A DNA stretch of 64,000 bases from NCBI GenBank assembly GCA_963708805.1, contig CAVPUA010000001.1, positions 310,001 through 374,000 of the forward strand, written 5' to 3'. This DNA is from CAVPUA01 sp963708805 (GTDB lineage Bacteria; Actinomycetota; Actinomycetes; Mycobacteriales; Jatrophihabitantaceae). Positions 27,053 through 35,397 of the stretch are shown in pieces. The notes beneath the pieces are model-generated. The model made no database searches, had not been told where the DNA came from, and saw only the letters and a list, made by a program, of their open reading frames with translations. Within the stretch, counting starts at the first letter, position 1. Each line of letters begins with the position of its first letter. The position numbers were made by a program, and so were the translations under genes.

Positions 27053-27726
27053 CAGGATCCGCCCCCGTCCGTCAGCGCGATGCGCAGGCCCGCGCCGGTG
27101 GCCGAGATGACGGTGTCGACGGTGACTCCGGATGCGACTTCGCGAAGGACGAGGCCGCCGCGGTCGACGTCGATGACGGCCAGGTCGGTGATGATCCGAT
27201 CGACCACCCCGCGCCCCGTGTACGGAAGCGTGCACTCATGGACGATCTTGAGCGATCCGTCGCGGGCGACGTGCTCCATCATCACGATCACCCGTCGGGC
27301 GCCCGACACCAGATCCATCGCGCCGCCCATGCCCTTAACCATCTTGCCGGGGATCATCCAGTTGGAGAGGTCGCCGCTCGCCGACACCTGCATCGCTCCG
27401 AGTACGGCGATGTCGACCTTGCCGCCGCGGATCATCCCGAAGCTCGCCGACGAGTCGAAGAAGGCCGCCCCGGGACGAGTGGTCACCGTCTCCTTGCCCG
27501 CGTTGATCAGATCGGCGTCGACCTCGTCGTCGTAGGGATAGGGCCCGACACCGAGGATTCCGTTCTCGGAGTGGATGACGACATCGATGCCGGGCGCGAG
27601 GTGGTTGGGCACGAGGGTCGGCAGGCCGATGCCCAGATTGACGTAGTCGCCGTCATGCAGTTCGGCGGCGACGCGAGCGGCCAACTGGTCGCGGCTGAGC
27701 CGGTGTCCGAGATCGAGGGCGGTCAT
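27052..27726 (-). CDS. Class I CoA-transferase, subunit B (PcaJ/ScoB type)
   Basis: 224 residues. Transfers CoA between succinyl-CoA (or acetyl-CoA) and a keto acid. Subunit B carries the catalytic Glu: VIHSENGILGVGPYP (SENG, near residue 52) after NLGIGLPTLVPNHL. The C-terminal part FPYTG-like CTLPYTGRGVVDRIITDLAVIDVD is typical. It overlaps subunit A by 4 bp (ATGA). With the enol-lactonase-like gene at 28497 it resembles the beta-ketoadipate module pcaDIJ. Confidence 0.92.
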   Translation of the reverse strand: MTALDLGHRLSRDQLAARVAAELHDGDYVNLGIGLPTLVPNHLAPGIDVVIHSENGILGVGPYPYDDEVDADLINAGKETVTTRPGAAFFDSSASFGMIRGGKVDIAVLGAMQVSASGDLSNWMIPGKMVKGMGGAMDLVSGARRVIVMMEHVARDGSLKIVHECTLPYTGRGVVDRIITDLAVIDVDRGGLVLREVASGVTVDTVISATGAGLRIALTDGGGS

Positions 27727-28496
27727 GACGAGCCGCCGGGCCGTGGACGAGTGGTGCGCTTCTCGATGCTCTTGCGGGCGGCCTGCTCGGACGTCAGTGC
27801 GACGACGCGGTTCACGTGGATGCCGGCCAGGTGGATCGAGTCGGGGTCGAGCGACCCGGCCGGGACGACCCGTTCGGCCTCGGCGATGGTGACCCGACCC
27901 GACAGCGCCGCGTCAGGGTTGAAGTTGCGGGCCGCGGCGTGGAAGACGAGGTTGCCCATCGTGTCGGCGACGGCGGCGTGCACCAATGCGAAGTCGGAGA
28001 CGATTGCCTCCTCGAGCACCTGCGCACGACCGCCGATCACCCGGACCTCCTTGGCCGGTGACGCGATGGCGACGCTGCCATCGCGGTGATAGCGCCAGGG
28101 CAACCCGCCGTCGGCGACCTGCGTTCCGACTCCGGTCGGCGTGAAGAACGCGCCGATGCCGGTGCCGCCCGCGCGCAGCCGCTCGGCCAGCGTTCCCTGT
28201 GGCGTGAGTTCGACCTCGAGCTCACCGGCCAAGAACCTGCGCGCGAACTCCTTGTTCTCGCCGATATAGGACGCGGTGACTCGCGCGATCCGGCCTTGCT
28301 CGAGCAGCAACCCGAGCCCGGCGCCGTCGACACCGCAATTGTTCGACGCGATCGACAGGTCCGTCGCCCCTTGTTCGAGCAGCGCGTCGATCAGCGTCCA
28401 CGGAATGCCGGAGAGCCCGAACCCGCCGACCGCCAGGCGGGCGCCGTCGGCGATGTCGGCCACGGCCGTCGCCGCGCTCGGGAATGTCTTGTCCAC
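27723..28496 (-). CDS. Class I CoA-transferase, subunit A (PcaI/ScoA type)
   Basis: 257 residues. GARLAVGGFGLSGIPWTLIDALLEQGATDLSIASNNCGVDG binds the acyl-CoA, and VELTPQGTLAERLRAGGTGIGAFFTPTGVGT is the conserved subunit A core; GNLVFHAAARNFNPDAA ends it. Pairs with subunit B. It starts 1 bp after the hydrolase stop, so it lies within the six-gene leftward operon (30621 to 26600). Confidence 0.93.
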   Translation of the reverse strand: MDKTFPSAATAVADIADGARLAVGGFGLSGIPWTLIDALLEQGATDLSIASNNCGVDGAGLGLLLEQGRIARVTASYIGENKEFARRFLAGELEVELTPQGTLAERLRAGGTGIGAFFTPTGVGTQVADGGLPWRYHRDGSVAIASPAKEVRVIGGRAQVLEEAIVSDFALVHAAVADTMGNLVFHAAARNFNPDAALSGRVTIAEAERVVPAGSLDPDSIHLAGIHVNRVVALTSEQAARKSIEKRTTRPRPGGSS

Positions 28497-29321
28497 TCAG
28501 CCCTCCTCTGCTTCTGCGGCACCGAGTCGGGTGACTGAGACCGGTTCGGCCGCGACGTGCTCGAGCAGCTGTCGAGTGATCACGTCCGGACGTTCGACCG
28601 TCGGGATGTGCGCTGCCGGCGCGATCTCGACGAGTCGCGAGCCAGCGATGGACGACGCGATCGCTGCCGAGTGCGCCATCGGCAATGCCTGGTCGCGGTC
28701 GGCGCCGATGACGAGGGTCGGCGCCGTGATCCGGTGCAGATCACCGCGCAGATCCAGGGTCGCCAGCAGCTCGCAGCACTGGGCATAGCTCTCCGGGTCG
28801 GAACCGGCGAGGTCGGCCCGCAGAGCGTGGAGGACCGCGGGCCAGGCGGCGGCGAACTCGGGTGTCGTCCAGCGGGCGACGATCGAGTCGGCGATCGGCT
28901 CGAACCCGCCGGAGCGCACCGCGTCCGCCCGCGTCCGCCAGCTCTCGGCGTTACCGGGATGAGCCGACGTGCAGAGAAGGGCCAGCCGGTCGACTCGCGC
29001 CGGGTGATTGACCGCGATCCACATCGCCGTCATGCCGCCGAGCGAGAGACCGGTGAGATGGACGCGCGCGAGGTCGAGCCGGTCGAGAACGGCGAGCACG
29101 TCACGGCCGAGGTCGGCGATCGCGGTGGACTTGCCGGGCGCCGCCGGTGATCGTCCGTGTCCGCGGGCGTCCAGTCGGATGACGCAGAACTGCTCGCTGA
29201 GCACTTCTCGCTGCGCATCCCAGATCTCGCGCGAGGTACCGATCGAGTTGAGCAGCACGATGGCCGGTGCCCCGGCTGGCCCGGCGACGTCGTAGGACAG
29301 AGCGACCGTGATGTCGGTCAA
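28497..29321 (-). CDS. Alpha/beta hydrolase, 3-oxoadipate enol-lactonase-like (PcaD type)
   Basis: 274 residues. LLNSIGTSREIWDAQ supplies the oxyanion hole, DARGHGRSPAAPG the HGxS loop and LTGLSLGGMTAM the nucleophile Ser (GLSLGG, near residue 100). The acid Asp lies in GADRDQALP and the His in PAAHIPTVERP. This order and length match 3-oxoadipate enol-lactonases. The adjacent CoA-transferase genes strengthen a beta-ketoadipate-like reading, but no ring-cleavage dioxygenase is in the window, so another lactone or ester is possible. Confidence 0.85.
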   Translation of the reverse strand: MTDITVALSYDVAGPAGAPAIVLLNSIGTSREIWDAQREVLSEQFCVIRLDARGHGRSPAAPGKSTAIADLGRDVLAVLDRLDLARVHLTGLSLGGMTAMWIAVNHPARVDRLALLCTSAHPGNAESWRTRADAVRSGGFEPIADSIVARWTTPEFAAAWPAVLHALRADLAGSDPESYAQCCELLATLDLRGDLHRITAPTLVIGADRDQALPMAHSAAIASSIAGSRLVEIAPAAHIPTVERPDVITRQLLEHVAAEPVSVTRLGAAEAEEG

Positions 29322-29323
29322 CC

Positions 29324-29563
29324 TCAGATGGAGGTCAACTCGGCGGCCACGATCTCGACGCCGACGATGGCCTCCGGGCTCTCGGCCAGCACATCCCAGG
29401 ACGCCCGCCGTGAGAAGTCGACGACCAGGACTCCGGACGAGCCGGTGAAGCGGTGTGGCGCGTGCGCCTTCATCGAGGTCTCGATCACGGCGCTGACCTC
29501 GTCGAGGCTGTCGTCGAACTTGAGCACGAACTTCGAGTCGGGAATGGGAACGTAGGCGGTCAT
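29324..29563 (-). CDS. Small conserved-looking protein of unknown function
   Basis: 79 residues, no transmembrane segment and no motif I recognise. It is rich in beta-prone stretches (SGVLVVDFSRR, GVEIVAAELTSI) with one amphipathic helix (DSLDEVSAVIETSMKAH). It sits 2 bp after one operon gene and 32 bp before the next, with a GGAG site before ATG 29563, so it is probably translated. Size and position hint at a muconolactone-isomerase-like or subunit role, but the sequence does not show this. Confidence 0.55.
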   Translation of the reverse strand: MTAYVPIPDSKFVLKFDDSLDEVSAVIETSMKAHAPHRFTGSSGVLVVDFSRRASWDVLAESPEAIVGVEIVAAELTSI

Positions 29564-29595
29564 CGGGTCTCCAGTGGGTTCGTCGGGTGGAACGG

Positions 29596-30621
29596 TCAGG
29601 TTCGGCGTCGGCGCACCGAGGCGTCGAGGGCGGGGTTGGGTCGGTACGAGTCGACCGAGTTGACGTCGCGCCCCGGGGGCACGATCTGGTCGACGCGATC
29701 GAGCACGGCGGCGTCGAGCCGGACGTCAGCCGCGCCCAGCTGGCTCTCGAGCTGCTCCATCGTGCGCGGGCCGATGATGGCCGAGGTCAGGGCGGGATGG
29801 TTGATCACGAACGCGATCGCGAGGTGGATCAGGCTGAGACCCGCATCGTCGGCGACTCGGCCCAGGGCGTCGGCCGCCTCGAGCTTGTGCTGATTGGCGG
29901 GAAGATCGAGATCGAAGCTGCGGGGGCGGCGCCGCGCGCGCGAGGACTGCGGAGCCGGTTCGCCCTTGCGGTAACGCCCGGTGAGCCAGCCCGCCGCGAG
30001 CGGACTCCACGACAGCACGCCGAGTCCGTAGTCCCGGCAGGCCGGCAGGACGTCGGCCTCGATGCCCCGGACGAGCAGCGAGTACGGCGGCTGCTCGGTG
30101 GCGAAGCGCTGCAGTCCACGCCGCTCGGCGACCCACTGGCCTTCGACGATCTTCTGTACAGGGAACGTCGACGTGCCGAATGCCCTTATCTTCCCGGCGC
30201 TGACGAGGTCGTTGAGCGCACCGAGGGTCTCGTCGAGTTCGGTCTCCGGATCCCAGCGGTGGGCTTGATAGAGATCGATCCAGTCGGTGTCGAGTCGCCG
30301 CAGGCTGCCCTCGACGGCCTGCATGATCCACCGCCGGCTGTTGCCGCGACGGTTCGGGTCGTCGCCCATCGAGCGGTTGAACTTGGTGGCCAGGACGACG
30401 TCGTCGCGGCGGCCCTTGAGCGCCGCTCCGACGATCTCTTCCGACTCGCCCTGCGAATAGCGATCGGCGGTGTCGATGAAGTTGATCCCGGCATCCAGGG
30501 CGCGATGGATGATCGCCGTCGAGTCGTCATGATCGGGATTGCCCTGCGGGCCGAACATCATCGCGCCCAGGCACAGCGGGCTCACCTGGATTCCGGTACG
30601 CCCCAACGTCCGGTACTGCAT
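29596..30621 (-). CDS. Aldo/keto reductase
   Basis: NADPH-dependent carbonyl reductase of the AKR superfamily, 341 residues. The catalytic tetrad is present: Asp and Tyr in FIDTADRYSQGESEE, Lys in ATKFNRS and His in YQAHRWDPETE; the NADP region is FVINHPALTSAIIGPRT. ATG 30621 is chosen because MQYRTLGRTGIQVSPL is the standard family start; an in-frame upstream start would add 23 unlike residues. First gene of the leftward operon ending at 26600. Confidence 0.92.
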   Translation of the reverse strand: MQYRTLGRTGIQVSPLCLGAMMFGPQGNPDHDDSTAIIHRALDAGINFIDTADRYSQGESEEIVGAALKGRRDDVVLATKFNRSMGDDPNRRGNSRRWIMQAVEGSLRRLDTDWIDLYQAHRWDPETELDETLGALNDLVSAGKIRAFGTSTFPVQKIVEGQWVAERRGLQRFATEQPPYSLLVRGIEADVLPACRDYGLGVLSWSPLAAGWLTGRYRKGEPAPQSSRARRRPRSFDLDLPANQHKLEAADALGRVADDAGLSLIHLAIAFVINHPALTSAIIGPRTMEQLESQLGAADVRLDAAVLDRVDQIVPPGRDVNSVDSYRPNPALDASVRRRRT

Positions 30622-30684
30622 CAGGTCGTCGGCCCGACTGTGCGCGGCATCGAACGGCCACCTTCCCGAACTTGACGGACGAAG

Positions 30685-30705
30685 TTGCATGCGATCAGTC
30701 GCAAA
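30685..30705. promoter_or_regulatory. Variant island dyad in the divergent aldo/keto reductase promoter
   Basis: TTGCAT at 30685-30690 is followed by TCGCAA at N8 rather than N9 spacing, so this is a weaker or shifted match. It faces the leftward aldo/keto reductase operon, 64 bp before its ATG. Confidence 0.4.
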
Positions 30706-30783
30706 GTCAGCCTAAAGCCCGCGTCAATACGTCTCGCCGGCGGCGAGGGTGCCATTGACGGCGACACCTTATAAGCCTAATCT

Positions 30784-30804
30784 CCGCATGCAACCAGCAT
30801 GCAA
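30784..30804. promoter_or_regulatory. Island dyad operator before the rightward aldo/keto reductase
   Basis: CCGCAT-N9-ATGCAA, 10 of 12 arm matches. GCATGCAA occurs twice, 11 bp apart (30786 and 30797), so two half-sites face the same side of the helix. It lies 38 bp before the chosen GTG at 30842, beside a TAAGCCTAAT patch that could hold the -10 box. Confidence 0.6.
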
Positions 30805-30841
30805 AGAGTTGCCAACACGTCTCAACGGGGTCGAATCGACG

Positions 30842-31786
30842 GTGGAGATCAGGACGATCGGATCGCTGCCCGTCTCGGTGCTGGGCCTGGGGGTCGGCAA
30901 TGTCACCGACCGCAACCACGAGGATGTCGCGGCGGTCATCGCGGCCGCGCTCGATGAGGGCATCACCTACTTCGACATCTCCAACCGGCCCGAGAGCACG
31001 GAGAAGTACGTCGGTCGCGCGCTGGGCGGCCACCGCGACGAGGTCGTGGTGGCCACCAAGTTCGGTTCGCGACCGAGTCCCGGCGTGCTGGCGTGCGCGA
31101 CGCCCGAACACACGCGCTCGGCCGTCGAATCCAGCCTGGGCAACCTGGGCACCGACCGCCTGGACCTGATTTACCTGCATCGACCCGATCCGGGCACGCC
31201 GATCGCCGACACCCTGGGCGCGCTCGGTGAGCTCGTGCAGGCGGGCAAGATCCGTGAGATCGCCTGCTCGAAGTTCAGTGCCGCGCAATTGCGCGAGGCG
31301 AACGACGCGGCCGCCGGCCTGCCGGCGCGCTTCGTCGGCGTCGAGAACCCCTGCAGCCTGCTCGACCTCACCGACGAGGACGAGGTACTGCCGCTGTGCG
31401 CCGAGCTCGACCTCACCTACATGGCGTACTGGCCGCTTGCCGCCGGCCTGCTGACCGGCAAGTACCGGCGCGGAGCGCAACTGCCCGAGGGCTCGCGATT
31501 CGCCCGCCACAAGAAGTGGATTCCCCGGGTCGATGAGTGGCACACGCCCGAGAACTACACCGTGCTCGAACGCCTCGAACCGTGGGCCGTCGAGCGCGGG
31601 CACTCGCTCGTCGACCTGGCCTTCGGCTGGCTGCGGGCGCATGATCAAATCGGGTCGATGATCGCCGGAGCGAGCTCGCCCGAGCAACTTCGGGCCAACG
31701 TCACCGCCGCGCAGGCCTGGACGCTCGATGCCGAGGAGCTGGCCACCGCCACCGCACTGGCGCGGGGTGCAGCGAGGAATCCCTAG
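30842..31786 (+). CDS. Aldo/keto reductase-family protein lacking the catalytic Tyr
   Basis: 314 residues from GTG 30842; ATG 30788 is in frame but lies inside the operator dyad. The AKR barrel is clear: LPVSVLGLGVGNVTD, VVVATKFGSRP (Lys), DLIYLHRPDPGTP (His), MAYWPLAAGLLTGKY and GSMIAGASSPEQL. The loop that normally reads DTAxxYG is DISNRPEST: the Asp is kept but the catalytic Tyr is replaced by Pro. Some AKR-fold dehydratases and lyases lack this Tyr, so the activity may not be carbonyl reduction. Confidence 0.85.
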   Translation: MEIRTIGSLPVSVLGLGVGNVTDRNHEDVAAVIAAALDEGITYFDISNRPESTEKYVGRALGGHRDEVVVATKFGSRPSPGVLACATPEHTRSAVESSLGNLGTDRLDLIYLHRPDPGTPIADTLGALGELVQAGKIREIACSKFSAAQLREANDAAAGLPARFVGVENPCSLLDLTDEDEVLPLCAELDLTYMAYWPLAAGLLTGKYRRGAQLPEGSRFARHKKWIPRVDEWHTPENYTVLERLEPWAVERGHSLVDLAFGWLRAHDQIGSMIAGASSPEQLRANVTAAQAWTLDAEELATATALARGAARNP

Positions 31787-31807
31787 GTAACGCGTTCGAA
31801 ACGTTCC

Positions 31808-31835
31808 TTGACCTGAAATTCTGCTTCGGGATACC
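31808..31835 (+). promoter_or_regulatory. Putative promoter of the second SBP gene
   Basis: TTGACC (31808-31813) and GATACC (31830-31835) at 16-bp spacing resemble housekeeping -35 and -10 boxes. They precede an island dyad by about 20 bp, an arrangement that fits repression. Inferred from consensus only. Confidence 0.35.
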
Positions 31836-31853
31836 GTCGCCTGAATCACGGAG

Positions 31854-31874
31854 CTACATACAACGCGCATGCAA
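31854..31874. promoter_or_regulatory. Island dyad operator upstream of the second SBP gene
   Basis: CTACAT-N9-ATGCAA, 10 of 12 arm matches to the island consensus. It ends 39 bp before the chosen ATG at 31914 and overlaps the alternative in-frame ATG at 31869, which argues for the later start. Confidence 0.6.
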
Positions 31875-31913
31875 TTCTCTCGTGGGCCGATTGCTTCCAG
31901 ATTGAAGGCGGAG

Positions 31914-33053
31914 ATGACCAGAATCCAGAGTCACAGCACACGCAGATCCCGTCCCGGCTCGCGCGCGATGGCCTGGGGCGTAGCCCTGCTGGCCGTCGCG
32001 CTCGTCGCGACGGGGTGTTCCTCGAGCAAGAGTTCGTCCTCCAAGAGTGTGAGCGCCGGGGCGACGCCCACCAGCACGACACCCGAGAAGGCCAACCTCA
32101 CCGTCACCTACGGCACCAACTCGCCGAGCACCCTGCCGCTGTGGCTGGGCGTCGACGAGGGCTTCTTCTCCAAGCTCGGCCTGAACGTGAAGGCGGTGCA
32201 GGCGACCAGCAACGTCGGTGCCCTGGCCGTCATCTCCGGCGGTGCCGACATCTACGTCGGCGAGGCCACCACGACCTTCCAGGCGGTCGCGTCGGGCGAC
32301 CCGGTCGAGATGATCGGCAACCTGCGCATCCTCAACGACTTCAAGTTCTACGTCTCGCCGAACATCACCAACGTCAGCCAGATCAAGGGCAAGTCCCTGG
32401 CGATCTCGGCCGCCGGTGACAGCACCGACCTCTCGACCCGGATCGCGCTCGAGGAGTTGCACAGCTCGGCTGACGGCGTCACGTTGCTGCCGACCGGAAC
32501 GTCGGCCGCACGCCTGGCCACCCTGGTGAGCGGCAAGGTGGTCGGCACGTTGCTGACCGAGCCGACCGCGACCGCGGCCAGCAAGGCGGGGATGAAGCTG
32601 TTGCTCGACCAGACCAAGGAGCCGTTCACCGGCAGCGGGATCACGATCACCAAGAGCTTCGGGCAGTCGAACCCGAACACGGTGAACGCGTTCCTCGAGG
32701 GCCTGCTCCAAGCGACGAAGTATCTGCAGGATCCGACCAACAAGCAGACCGTACTGAGCGAGATCGCCAAGTACACCCAGTCGACCACGACGGCGGCGGC
32801 GACCACGCTGGGCTACACCACCTACGCGACGCCGGGGGCGCTGGTCATGGACCCCACGCCGAACGTGCCGGCCGGGCAGGCGATCCTGGACGGTCTCAAG
32901 TCCGAGGACCCCAGCCGGTTCGGGAGCCTCTCACTCGACAAGGTGTTCAACACGACGTTCACCCAGCGGCTGAAGAGCTCCGGCTTCCTGAACCAACTCT
33001 GGGGATCGGCGCTGAACAGCTCGGCCGCGCCGAGTTCGACCTCGTCGTCGTGA
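31914..33053 (+). CDS. ABC transporter substrate-binding lipoprotein, NMT1/SsuA type (2)
   Basis: 379 residues. An arginine-rich n-region and WGVALLAVALVATGC form a lipoprotein signal with lipobox VATGC, followed by a Ser/Thr linker. Mature-domain landmarks are LPLWLGVDEGFFSKLGLNVKAV, GDSTDLSTRIAL, TLLTEPTATAASKAGM and SNPNTVNAFLEG. The same landmarks, nearly in register, occur in the SBP at 51306, so the two are paralogues and probably bind related ligands. No permease or ATPase is adjacent; it must use one of the two channel sets elsewhere in the island. Confidence 0.9.
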   Translation: MTRIQSHSTRRSRPGSRAMAWGVALLAVALVATGCSSSKSSSSKSVSAGATPTSTTPEKANLTVTYGTNSPSTLPLWLGVDEGFFSKLGLNVKAVQATSNVGALAVISGGADIYVGEATTTFQAVASGDPVEMIGNLRILNDFKFYVSPNITNVSQIKGKSLAISAAGDSTDLSTRIALEELHSSADGVTLLPTGTSAARLATLVSGKVVGTLLTEPTATAASKAGMKLLLDQTKEPFTGSGITITKSFGQSNPNTVNAFLEGLLQATKYLQDPTNKQTVLSEIAKYTQSTTTAAATTLGYTTYATPGALVMDPTPNVPAGQAILDGLKSEDPSRFGSLSLDKVFNTTFTQRLKSSGFLNQLWGSALNSSAAPSSTSSS

Positions 33054-33080
33054 GCTGAGGGCCAGACGGCCGGCGGGTGA

Positions 33081-33101
33081 TTGCATGCATAAAAAATGCA
33101 A
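33081..33101. promoter_or_regulatory. Perfect island dyad upstream of the Rieske operon
   Basis: TTGCAT-N9-ATGCAA with both arms exact, the best match in the window. It lies 28 bp after the SBP stop and about 220 bp before the Rieske gene, in a 248-bp AT-rich gap with a second dyad at 33202. Confidence 0.7.
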
Positions 33102-33162
33102 TCATCGGCCGGTCGTTTGTCGTACTTTCCCGGGCAATAGTTGAGATTTCTGGGCCGATTGA

Positions 33163-33189
33163 CAGTCTCGTTTCCTTGACGCGAGACTG
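33163..33189. other. Hairpin in the Rieske-operon leader region
   Basis: CAGTCTCG pairs with CGAGACTG across an 11-nt loop. It lies 110 bp after the SBP stop and overlaps the putative -35 box of the next operon. No T-run follows. It may be a terminator stem or a protein-binding dyad. Confidence 0.35.
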
Positions 33190-33222
33190 GACTCAACAAT
33201 ATTGTGTGCAGTAAGGATGCAA
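33176..33222 (+). promoter_or_regulatory. Putative promoter with overlapping island dyad, Rieske operon
   Basis: TTGACG (33176-33181) and TATTGT (33200-33205) at 18-bp spacing form a plausible promoter. The dyad TTGTGT-N9-ATGCAA (33202-33222, 10 of 12 arm matches) overlaps the -10 box, the classic repressor position. The 12-gene operon starting at 33302 would be controlled here together with the site at 33081. Confidence 0.55.
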
Positions 33223-33301
33223 CCGACGTCGATGTCGTGTCGTCGAACGCGGTCCATGATCGTCCATAGGTTCGGCCCAGTCGAGCGAACGGAGGCCCAC
33301 G

Positions 33302-33664
33302 GTGCATCGTCTCGTCGCACTCGACGACCTCGTCGAACTCGAACCGGTGGTCCTCACCATCGACGGTGTCGACATCGCCGTCGTGCGAATCGATGACGAG
33401 GCGTTCGCCTTCGCTCCCACCTGCACGCATCGCGCGGCGCCGCTCGTCAAGGGTGCCGTCACCCGCAAGCGGACGATCCTCTGCCCGTGGCATCTGGGAA
33501 CGTTCCGGCTGACCGACGGCAAGGCGCTGGCCGGGCCGCAGAGCGTGCCGCTGCCGACCTACCCGCTGGCGATCGTCGACGGCGCGGTCTTCCTGGACGC
33601 CGAGCCGGCCGAACTGGAACAGGTCGTGCCCTTCCACCACGTGCCGGCGTGCGTCGGCAGCTGA
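33302..33664 (+). CDS. Rieske [2Fe-2S] domain protein
   Basis: 120 residues, a stand-alone Rieske ferredoxin-like domain. Cluster ligands are CTHRAAPL (Cys-x-His, near residue 40) and CPWHLGTF (Cys-x2-His, near residue 60), followed by GKALAGPQSVPLPTYPLAI. Such proteins pass electrons to oxygenases or oxidoreductases; the flavin monooxygenase at 39661 in the same operon is a possible partner. GTG 33302 starts the long rightward operon. Confidence 0.9.
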   Translation: MHRLVALDDLVELEPVVLTIDGVDIAVVRIDDEAFAFAPTCTHRAAPLVKGAVTRKRTILCPWHLGTFRLTDGKALAGPQSVPLPTYPLAIVDGAVFLDAEPAELEQVVPFHHVPACVGS

Positions 33665-33717
33665 GTCATCCAACGCAGGCGCCCCACCGACCCGCGACTT
33701 CACGAAGGAGAGAAACG

Positions 33718-34113
33718 ATGCGCAGAGAGATCTCCGTCCGGATGGAGGACGTCGAAGGTGGCCAGGGCCGCGAGGGACTGACCTACGTCCTGATGGGCAA
33801 GCACGACGAGGGCCACTGGGTGCACGTGCTCGAGGTGCCGCCCGGCTACTCGTCCGAGGCGCACTTCCACGACTACGACCAGTTCCAGGTGGTCATCAAG
33901 GGTTCGGTCGACATGGCCGGCGAGGTGCTGACTCCGGGCAGCGTCCACTACACCGACGCCAAGACGCCCTACGGACCTTTCACGGCCGGGCCCGAGGGTC
34001 TGACGATGATGATCATTCGCCCGGGCGCCGATCAGAAGGGCGCCCGCACGCCGGTGCGCACGGTGATCGACAAGGTCAAGCAGGCGCAGAAGCGCGAACC
34101 CGCCGGCACCTGA
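33718..34113 (+). CDS. Cupin-domain protein
   Basis: 131 residues. Cupin motif 1 is partly visible in VPPGYSSEAHFHDYDQFQVVIKGS (HxH ... E position occupied by Q) and motif 2 in LTPGSVHYTDAKTPYGPF. The metal-ligand set is therefore incomplete by eye: His-x-His is present, the usual Glu is Gln. ATG 33718 has a GAAGGAGAG site. Position inside a catabolic operon suggests a small-molecule isomerase, dioxygenase-like or sensor role. Confidence 0.8.
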   Translation: MRREISVRMEDVEGGQGREGLTYVLMGKHDEGHWVHVLEVPPGYSSEAHFHDYDQFQVVIKGSVDMAGEVLTPGSVHYTDAKTPYGPFTAGPEGLTMMIIRPGADQKGARTPVRTVIDKVKQAQKREPAGT

Positions 34114-34170
34114 TCAGGTTCACGCACCGCACGACCATTTCGCCCGTCCAGTTTCGCTAGGAGGATCGGT

Positions 34171-35397
34171 TTGAGTTCGGCTGACGGCCCGCTGGCCGGA
34201 TTGCACGTGGTGGAGATCGCGGGTCCGTTGGGGGAGTACACCGGCAAGTTGCTGGCCGACTTCGGCGCCGACGTGGTGCTGGTCGAACCGCCGGGTGGCT
34301 CGTCGCGCCGACACGTCGGACCGTTCATCGACGACGTACCCGCACCGGACTCGAGCCTGAGCTTCGCCTACTTCAACACGAGCAAGCGGGGGATCACCCT
34401 CGACCTCGACACCCTCGACGGTCAGGACATGTTCCGGCGGCTGGCGGCAGATGTCGACGTGGTCGTCGACGGCACCGGCATCGTCGGGCTCATGACCGCG
34501 CGCGGCCTCGGCGCCGAGACGCTGCTCGCCGCCAATCCCAAGCTCGTGTACACCTACATCACCCCGTTCGGCTCGGACGGTCCCTACGCCGACTACCAGG
34601 CGACCGACATCGTGCTGATGGCCATGGGCGGGCTGCTCTCGCTGGGTGGCTACTCCCATGATCAGCCCGTGCGTGCGTTCGGCGACCAGGCGTGCCTGGC
34701 CGCGGGACAGTTCGCGGCGGTCGGCACGATGCTCGCGGTGCTGCAGGCCGAGGCGACGGGCGTCGGCGACATCGTCGACGTGTCGGCTCAGGAGTCGGTC
34801 GTGATGGCGCACGAGAACGCCGTCCAGTTCTACGACCTCGAACATGTCGTGAAGCACCGCAACGGCGGCGATCAGCGACAGGCCGCCGTGGGCGTCTATC
34901 CGTGCTCGGACGGGCATGTGTACCTGCTCGCGACGGGCCTCGGCCTGTTCTGGGACCAGATGGTCGGCTGGTTCGAGGACGAGGGCGTCGAGGGTGCGAG
35001 CAGCCTGCGGGACGAGAAGTGGAAGGACAACGCCTTCGCCAGCAGCCGGCAGGGCAAGGACGAGTTTTGGGAGATCTTCGGCCGCCTGGCCATGAACCGG
35101 ACCAAGGCCGAGTTGTACGAGGGCGCCAAGCGGGTCCGCCTGCCGTTGTGCCCGGTCAACGATCCGGCCGACCTGGCCGCCAGCCCGCAACTGGCCGCTC
35201 GCGACTACTTCGTCGACATCGCCCACCGGCCCTCCGGTCGGACACTGCGGATGCCCGGTGCCCCGTTCAAGCTCACCGGATCGCCCGGTTCGACCTCGCC
35301 CGCGCCGGGCCTGGGTGAGCACAACAGCGAGCTGTTCGGCGGTCTCGGACTCAATCCCGACGACCTCGTCCACCTCAGTGCCGCGGGAGTGATCTGA
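34171..35397 (+). CDS. CaiB/BaiF class III CoA-transferase, catalytic-type subunit
   Basis: 408 residues from TTG 34171 after AGGAGG. Moves CoA between two carboxylates. LAGLHVVEIAGPLGEYTGKLLADFGADVVLVEPP is the N-terminal Rossmann part; FGSDGPYADYQATDIVLMAMGG holds the catalytic Asp (residue 146) that forms the aspartyl-CoA thioester. It overlaps the next CaiB gene by one base (TGATG). The partner lacks this Asp, so the two probably form a heteromeric enzyme like BbsEF of benzylsuccinate activation. Confidence 0.92.
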   Translation: MSSADGPLAGLHVVEIAGPLGEYTGKLLADFGADVVLVEPPGGSSRRHVGPFIDDVPAPDSSLSFAYFNTSKRGITLDLDTLDGQDMFRRLAADVDVVVDGTGIVGLMTARGLGAETLLAANPKLVYTYITPFGSDGPYADYQATDIVLMAMGGLLSLGGYSHDQPVRAFGDQACLAAGQFAAVGTMLAVLQAEATGVGDIVDVSAQESVVMAHENAVQFYDLEHVVKHRNGGDQRQAAVGVYPCSDGHVYLLATGLGLFWDQMVGWFEDEGVEGASSLRDEKWKDNAFASSRQGKDEFWEIFGRLAMNRTKAELYEGAKRVRLPLCPVNDPADLAASPQLAARDYFVDIAHRPSGRTLRMPGAPFKLTGSPGSTSPAPGLGEHNSELFGGLGLNPDDLVHLSAAGVI

